Assembly: GCA_946800325.1 (NCBI GenBank)
Contig: OX326958.1
Coordinates: 32,967,314-33,031,313 of the forward strand
Length of the DNA: 64,000 nt
From: Luzula sylvatica
Lineage: Eukaryota; Streptophyta; Magnoliopsida; Poales; Juncaceae
Direction of reading: 5' to 3'
The notes under the pieces are model-generated. The model was not told where the DNA came from. It saw only the letters and a list, made by a program, of their open reading frames with translations, and ran no database searches. Shown piece after piece: positions 58,116-64,000 of this stretch; the stretch's first letter is position 1, and the number at the start of each line of letters is the position of its first letter. A program made the translations under genes and the position numbers.

Positions 58116-61100
58116 CTCGTCGTAATCCTCCCAAGATGCATCTTCATCTGCCAGATTCGACCACCTCACTAAAATCTTTACTCCAACTCCATTGTTTTTG
58201 TTATACATTTCTCTCTCTAGAATTGCCACATGTTCTACCTTGATTAATGGTAACTCACTTTGCACACTCTTCTTCTTCCCAATTTTCTTTTTTAATTGCG
58301 AGACATGAAAAACTGGATATATCAATGATCCTTCTGGTAATTCTAGTTTATAAGCAACTTGACCTATTTTTCTCAAGTACCTTATAGGGTCCAAAGAACT
58401 TTGAATTCAACTTAGACCCTTTGCTCAATGAAACACTGGTTTGCTTATAGGGTTGAAGTCTCAAAAACACCACATCTCCAATCTCAAAGACTCTCTCTGT
58501 CCTCTTTTTATCAGCATACATCTTCATTCTATCTTGCGCAATTCTCAGTTTTTCCTTAATTACCCTTAAAGCCTGATTTCTCTCCTTGAACCATTCGTCG
58601 GCTGCAGCTACTCTACACACAGGAGCTGAACCTAACTCAATTCTGGGTGGGGTATAACCATACATCAATTCAAAAGGACTTTTCTGTAAGGCTGTGTGAA
58701 AGTTGGTATTATACCACAATTCTGCTAGGGGTAACCACTGGCTCCATTTCTTCTGATTTTGAGAAACCATACACCTCAAGTACTGTTCCAAACACTGATT
58801 AACTCTCTCGGTTTGTCCGTCAGTTTGGGGGTGATATGCTGTGCTCATTTGCAATTTAGTCCCGTAAATTTTGAAAATTTCTTGCCAGAATTTACTAGTG
58901 AAAACCTTATCTCTATCACTAATGATGGCCTTGGGAACTCCATGTAACATGCAAATTCCTTCGAAAAATTTCTTAGCTACTTGAGTGGCATTGAAGGGGT
59001 GAGCCAGAGTTAGAAAATGGCTGTATTTGGTAAGTTTATCTACGACCACTAAAATGACATCCTTGCCCTCGGACTTAGGCAACCCTTCTACAAAACCCAT
59101 TGACACACATTCCCAAGCTTCATTAGGTATTGCTATTGGCTGTAATAATCCAGGATAAGCTATACGTTCACCCTTATTCCTCTGGCATACATCGCATTCT
59201 TGCACAAAAACCTGAATTTCCCTTTTTAACCCTGCCCAATAGAAATTTCTCTTAACTCTCTGATACGTACCCAAAATTCCAGAATGTCCCCCTATCGATG
59301 AATCATGCAATTGTGATATGATCTTCTCTTTCAATGGTGGATCATCCCCGATGAATATCTTGCCTTTATATCTGATCAAGCCTTTTATCAATTTATAATT
59401 AGGGTTACCCTCAGGATTTATAGTTAATTCCTCCACTAGCTCTTTATCTTTATCACTCTTCTGATAACTAGCTTCCACTTCTATGCACCAATCTGGACTG
59501 ATGGTACTAATCACAAATAATTCGGTCTCGGCCACAACTTCCTCACACCTCCTAGATAAAGCATCTGCTACCACATTTTCCGCCCCTTTTCGGTATTGAA
59601 TCTCATAATCTAAACCCATTAAGCTTGTCAGACCCTTGTGTTGTAATTGAGTTTGTATTTTTCCTCCTAACAGATATTTGAGACTCTCATGATCAGTCTT
59701 AATTATGAATTTCTTCCCAATTAGAAAATGTCTCCATTTATTAACAGCCATCAAAATAGCCATTAATTCTTTTTCGTAAATGGATCTACCTTGATTTTTA
59801 ACTCCCAAATTCTTACTAAAAAAAGCCAAGGGGTGCTTCTCCTGCATTAACACATCCCCAATTCCATAACCACTAGCATCTGTCTCCAATACAAACTCTT
59901 TGTTAAAATCTGACAAACTGAGTACTGGTGTATTACACATCGCCTCCTTCAGGGTGCTGAATGCCAGATCGGCTTCTTCACTCCACTTATAACCTCTCTT
60001 TTTAAGCAAATTAGTAAGAGGCCTACTAATCACCCCATATCCTCTTACGAATTTTCTATAATAACCCGTCAAACCCAGAAACCCCCTTAATTGTTTAATA
60101 TTTTTAGGTTTTAGCCAATTCTTCATCGATTCAATCTTTTCAGGATCTGTAGACACCCCTTCTCCACTTATTATGTGCCCTAGATACTCAATTGAGCGTA
60201 CTCCAAAAGCGCACTTCTCCTTATTCACATACAGATCATGATGCTTGAAAGTTCTGAACACACTTTCGAGATGTCTCACATGCTCATCAGGTGTTCGACT
60301 AAATACCAAGATGTCATCGAAGAAGACCAGTACAAATTTCCTCAAATGCGGCTCGAATATTCGGTTCATAAGAGCTTGAAAGGTTGTCGGGGCGTTTGTT
60401 AAACCGAAGGGCATGACGAGAAATTCGAAATGACCGGAATGTGTACGGAAGGCAGTCTTGTACACATCCTGATCCGCCATTCGTATCTGGTGATAACCCG
60501 ACCTGAGATCCAATTTGGAAAAAACATGGGCTCCATTTAATTCATCAAGCAAATCATCAATGATAGGAATGGGGTACTTATCTTTGGTAGTGATCGAGTT
60601 TAATCGTCGGTAATCGATGCAAAGGCGCCACGATCCATCCTTCTTGCCAACAAGTATGGCTGGCGACGCAAACGAGCTCTGGCTATGTCTGATTATCCCA
60701 CTAGCAAGCATCTCTCGAGTCATCTTCTCAATCTCTTCTTTCTGTTGATGGGAGTAGCGGTATGGTCTAAGCTGAACTGGCCTTGATCCCTCCATTACTG
60801 GAATTGAGTGGTCCATATCGCGCTTTGGGGGTAGGGATTTGGTTTCCTGGAATAGGATTCCGTATTCTTCCACTAGTCTTTGAATTCTCGGATCTGTGCC
60901 TTGCTTCTCTTTTCCGAGTTTATACTCAAACCCGGACTCTTCATTCTCTTTTTCCCCCTTACTTCCAACCTTGTCTTCACTTTCCAGTTTAACCATATAG
61001 GCCATCCACTGAATTCCGTCTTTTAACATCAGGTTTTCAAGTTCTGATTCTGTTATCATTTTCATCTCTCCCGCTTTTTCTTTCGTTTGAATTTCTTCAT

Positions 61101-62355
61101 GGAGTTGGATCTTCTCTCCCTTCGTCACAAATTCAATCATCCTCTTTTGATAGTTGAAAGCCACTGATCCAAGGGTCTTCATCCAATCAACTCCCAAGAT
61201 CATATCCACTGATCCAATCTCCATCACTCTCACGTCGTACTGGTATCGTTTGCCCTGCATATTCCACGTTATCCCTTTACATTCCGCATCGCTCACTATT
61301 CTCGTTCCATTGGCCACCATGACTCCTAATGGAGAAGCTTTGGTAACAGAATATCCCACTGATTTTGTGAATTTTGGATCAATGAACGAATTTGTACTCC
61401 CACTATCCGCCAAAATGAAAAATTCTCTTTTTCCAACCTCTCCTTTAATTTTAATGGTTTGAGTTGAGCTCTGATTGTTCATGCTACTAACAGAGATCTC
61501 CATATACTCACCCTCTTCTTCATTAACTTCTTCACATTCTTTAAACTCCATTTCTCTCCTTCCACCTTCCTCAGATTGCTCATCTCTACCCTCTAATTCT
61601 TCACCTGCTATCACGTTCAAATTGCCCTTCGGTTTATTTGGACAATCATGGGCTGCAGAAAATTTTTCTGGGCACCAATAACATAACCCCGCCTCTCTGC
61701 GTTGTTTCCAATCTATTTTCACCTTCTTTGGTTTTTCTTTTTGCGCATTAGAAAACCCCGTAGTTTTCTCTCGATTCTGGACTTTGTTCTGATTTTGGGA
61801 CTCTGTAACTCCGTTCTTTCCCTTGTAACTCGACCCTGATTCATAATGTAATGCATTATCGTACGCTTCATACAAATCTCGTGGTTTTGAAACGACCACG
61901 TCAGCCCTCAGGTCCTTCCTTAACCCAGCTACAAAGCATGGCGTGAGGAATCGATCGTTCAAATAAGGATGATCTCTCATTACCAGATTCTTCAACTTTT
62001 CGAACTGACTTCGATATTCTGTTACATTTCCCACTTGCCGGAGCATGTGGAACTCGCCCACCGGCCCCATCAACAGCTTGCTCTCAAATTTTCGGTACAA
62101 ATCTCTCACAAATTGATCCCATAATATCTCCTCCCGATTAATGATATACCCATGAAACCATTCCTCAGCATCTTTGGTCAAATACATGCTGGCCACCTCC
62201 ACCTGCTGCCACTCTGGAACCCGGCACATACGAAAGTACCTCTCACATTTAAATACCCAATAACGCGGATTCTGGTTCTCCCCCGAGTAATACACAATTT
62301 CCATACGCCCTTTAGGTTGAAAATCCGCTCCTCTCGTTCGATCTCCTCTCTCCAT
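58083..62355 (-). pseudogene. Gypsy gag-pol polyprotein frame, one frameshift
   Basis: Two overlapping minus-strand frames: 62355-58348 (1,335 codons) and 58394-58083. Seen in order: gag with YFRMCRVPEWQQVEVASMYL; a zinc knuckle CYWCPEKFSAAHDC; protease DSGST; reverse transcriptase with LCIDYRRLN and FFDDILVFS (both Asp present); RNase H with ETDASGYGIG; integrase zinc region (HDSSIGGHSG, CDVCQR), DDE core (VVVDKLTKYSHF) and YHPQTDGQTERVNQ; and, in the second frame, a chromodomain-like end, LVRWSNLADEDASWE. The shift lies in a run of A at about 58370-58375 and separates the end of integrase from the chromodomain. Catalytic residues look intact, so the copy is young but broken. Confidence 0.93.
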
Positions 62356-62531
62356 CCAATCTGGATCTCGATGACCACCTCGATCTCTGTATCGTCCCCT
62401 CTCTGGATCTCTAAACCCACCTCTGACACCTCGGTCCCACTGTGGATCTTCCTCTCCTTCTAGATCACCCTGTAGACCGCTGCCCTGGGATCTATGGCCT
62501 CTTTAGCTGTTTCTTTACCGTTTCCGTGTTT

Positions 62532-62786
62532 CTATGTAGATCCATGGATCAAGCCTGACGTAGTGGCTGGACCGGCCTGAGATTGCCAGTTAGCCATAAA
62601 GCCTTTCACCTCCTTCATATCATTGGCTAAATTTCCCACTATCTCTTCAAGCCTTGATTGAGAATTGGACATACTCATGAAATCCGTTATGAGTTTGTGC
62701 ACGGGAGCTTGCCAGTTATCGGTTTCAGATCTGGACGCCGCCATCTCTTCAGTTCGATTGGACCTCGATCTGGTTTTAGCCGGCAT
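62532..62786 (-). pseudogene. Start of the Gypsy gag frame, cut off from pol
   Basis: The minus-strand frame from the ATG at 62786 (MPAKTRSRSNRTEE) stops at 62532 after 84 codons. The main polyprotein frame is open only from about 62500 downward with its first ATG at 62355. Between them, all frames hit stops. The segment resembles the N-terminus of plant Gypsy gag proteins in position and charge. An upstream ATG at 62861 would translate the CT microsatellite as an Arg-Glu run and is less likely. Either a frameshift or a stop has split gag here. Confidence 0.7.
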
Positions 62787-62788
62787 AA

Positions 62789-62790
<2 letters not shown>

Positions 62791-62835
<45 letters not shown>
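62791..62835. repeat. (CT)n microsatellite in the Gypsy leader
   Basis: A 45-bp TC run sits between the primer-binding site and the first gag ATG of the retrotransposon. It travels with the element, so dispersed copies of the family could seed CT microsatellites. Confidence 0.95.
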
Positions 62836-62837
<2 letters not shown>

Positions 62838-62863
62838 CAATCTAGCCGACTCTGGTACCAATT

Positions 62864-63359
62864 TGTTATGTCCCGCAATTTAAAATCAACACAACAAAAC
62901 ACAATTCAACTTCTCGCTCAAATTCAATTCAATAAGAACCAAATTCAGGATTATAGAAGTAGAGTTATTACAGACCAAAACTCATAGTTTCTTACAAGAT
63001 AGATAAAGACAAATAACTCTACTAGACTCCTTATATATGATCTGCCTAAACGTACGGAAGATCATATCATAACAAATATATGATCTGCCTAAACGTACGG
63101 AAGATCAGATCATAACAAACTCCTACAGACCTTCTTGCTCTAGATTCCCTTTCTACTCAGCCCACTCTTCATTGGGCTTTTACTCTTGTCAATGATCCTC
63201 AAGCCCATCTCCACTCTAGCCTGTTTAATCCTCATATTCTATTAACGGGTTCCAAACCCGCGCTATCTACGACTAATTCCATTCAAAGTGGAATTAAGCA
63301 TAACAGCCCCTATTTTTTTATTAATTTGCAAAACTGGAAATATATATACATATATAACA
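62864..63359 (-). repeat. 5' LTR of the Gypsy element
   Basis: Right-hand copy on the plus strand. It is nearly identical to 57414-57912, with small indels in the cacaacaaaaca and cgcgctatct parts and a few substitutions. In element orientation it should supply the promoter. No sharp TATA box was chosen. Confidence 0.93.
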
Positions 63360-63364
63360 CTCTG

Positions 63365-64000
63365 CTCGAGCTCACGACGCCCCAAAGGATAAATAAAGGT
63401 AATTAGGGCTATTTTGGTCTAACTGCACAATGATTTGTGTTAATTGTTTTTTAATTCATGTTCTTTGAGACCTCCTCTTGTCGTCAATGTACTGAATTAG
63501 GCTTGTTTGACATCAATTCGGTGAAGATTGACTAAATAGGGGTTCAATTTGGCTTCTTGATATGACGCTGAACCAGTTAATTAAATAATTTTTCGTGTAA
63601 TTTTCTGTTATTTGTTTACTTTGATAATTTCTTGGCTTCTTGAGATGACGCTGGACCAGTTAATTAAAGAATTTTTCGTGTAATTTTCTGTTATTTGTTT
63701 ACTTTGATAATTTCAGGAAGAGATCGAACCTAAAGATGGACTGGTACCGATATGACTCGTACCAAGATGGAACCGATCCGAAAAGAGAGTTGGTTTGGTA
63801 GTTATACAAGTCTACTCAAGCGTAAAATGGCCAACATGGAAGTTTTGTTTTGGGTAATTGTAATTTGATTAGGATTACAGAATTCATATTTGTTTAGGGG
63901 TTCAATTTGGCTTCTTGATATGACGCTGAACCAGTTAATTAAATAATTTTTCGTGTAATTTTCTGTTATTTGTTTACTTTGATAATTTCTTGGCTTCTTG
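63365..64000. repeat. Tandem repeat, about 83-bp sub-units in a 358-bp unit, open to the right
   Basis: ttggcttcttgatatgacgc starts at 63549, and related starts occur at 63632, 63907 and 63990. Each is followed by ccagttaattaaa and tttttcgtgtaattttctg. The pair at 63549/63632 has a period of 83 bp. The pair 63549/63907 has a period of 358 bp, including the lead-in aggggttcaattt. The last copy runs off the window. Between copies, about 63717-63800 looks exon-like (an acceptor tttcag, then a short open frame). Confidence 0.85.

Larger units (their letters stand above)
57414..63359 (-). mobile_element. Complete Ty3/Gypsy chromovirus-type LTR retrotransposon
   Basis: 5,946 bp flanked by ctctg (57409-57413 and 63360-63364). 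The LTRs are 57414-57912 and 62864-63359, about 499 and 496 bp, starting TGTTATGTCCC and ending TATATAACA on the plus strand. Coding strand is minus, so the 5' LTR is the right one. The primer site TGGTACCAGAG (62849-62860, read on minus) resembles the initiator-Met tRNA complement. A purine tract AGGGGAAGG lies at 57916-57924. The LTRs differ at only about 8-10 substitutions plus small indels by eye, so insertion is recent. Gene order gag, protease, RT, RNase H, integrase, chromodomain. Two frame breaks make this copy non-autonomous. Confidence 0.96.

Overview
This is nuclear DNA of a flowering plant, most likely a eudicot. Genes are split by many short AT-rich introns, the proteins are typical of land plants (chloroplast copper ATPase, class XI myosin, single Galpha subunit, P-class PPR protein, U-box kinase), and the intergenic space is packed with plant transposons. 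I cannot name the species.

Layout. 1-7465 is repeats: a minisatellite, a Mutator-like element with a 9-bp target duplication (2362-4368), and a solo LTR (5266-6264) that sits between the arms of another decayed inverted-repeat element. 7536-12280 holds two tandem alpha/beta-hydrolase genes. 13857-18100 is a PAA2/HMA8-type chloroplast copper ATPase in 18 exons. It converges on a small four-helix membrane protein gene (18371-18961, minus), followed by an SP1-like RING E3 ligase of the organelle outer membrane (19971-21596, minus). A broken Harbinger transposase follows (about 22440-23420). A class XI myosin (23813-31875, plus) and the heterotrimeric G-protein alpha subunit (32159-34582, minus) converge with 283 bp between their stop codons. 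34583-40802 is almost entirely repeats: tRNA-Asp-headed repeats, a 280-bp tandem duplication, a nested hAT-like/palindrome/MITE stack, a LINE fragment and an LTR fragment. A short U-box kinase gene (40849-42599, minus) ends 46 bp from that LTR fragment. 42600-48360 is again repetitive, with a Helitron-type end at 45446 and an intact solo LTR (45920-47511) that carries a striking array of 14-bp palindromes. RING E3 (49199-50416) and PPR (52048-53745) genes follow, then a 1.36-kb foldback Mutator-like element (54809-56172), then a complete, young, frameshifted Ty3/Gypsy chromovirus (57414-63359), then an open-ended tandem repeat.

The host genes form no operon-like unit. The shared themes are loose: two RING ligases plus a U-box kinase, and one pair of hydrolase duplicates. 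Exon structures were built by hand from reading frame and splice signals. For the six multi-exon genes whose exons I placed base by base, exon lengths sum to whole codons. The myosin exons are approximate except where stated. I saw no intact tRNA, rRNA or CRISPR array. The most unusual structures are the palindrome array in the solo LTR, the whole-length hairpin element, the paired tRNA-Asp-headed repeats and a GC-AG intron next to a CT microsatellite in the myosin gene.
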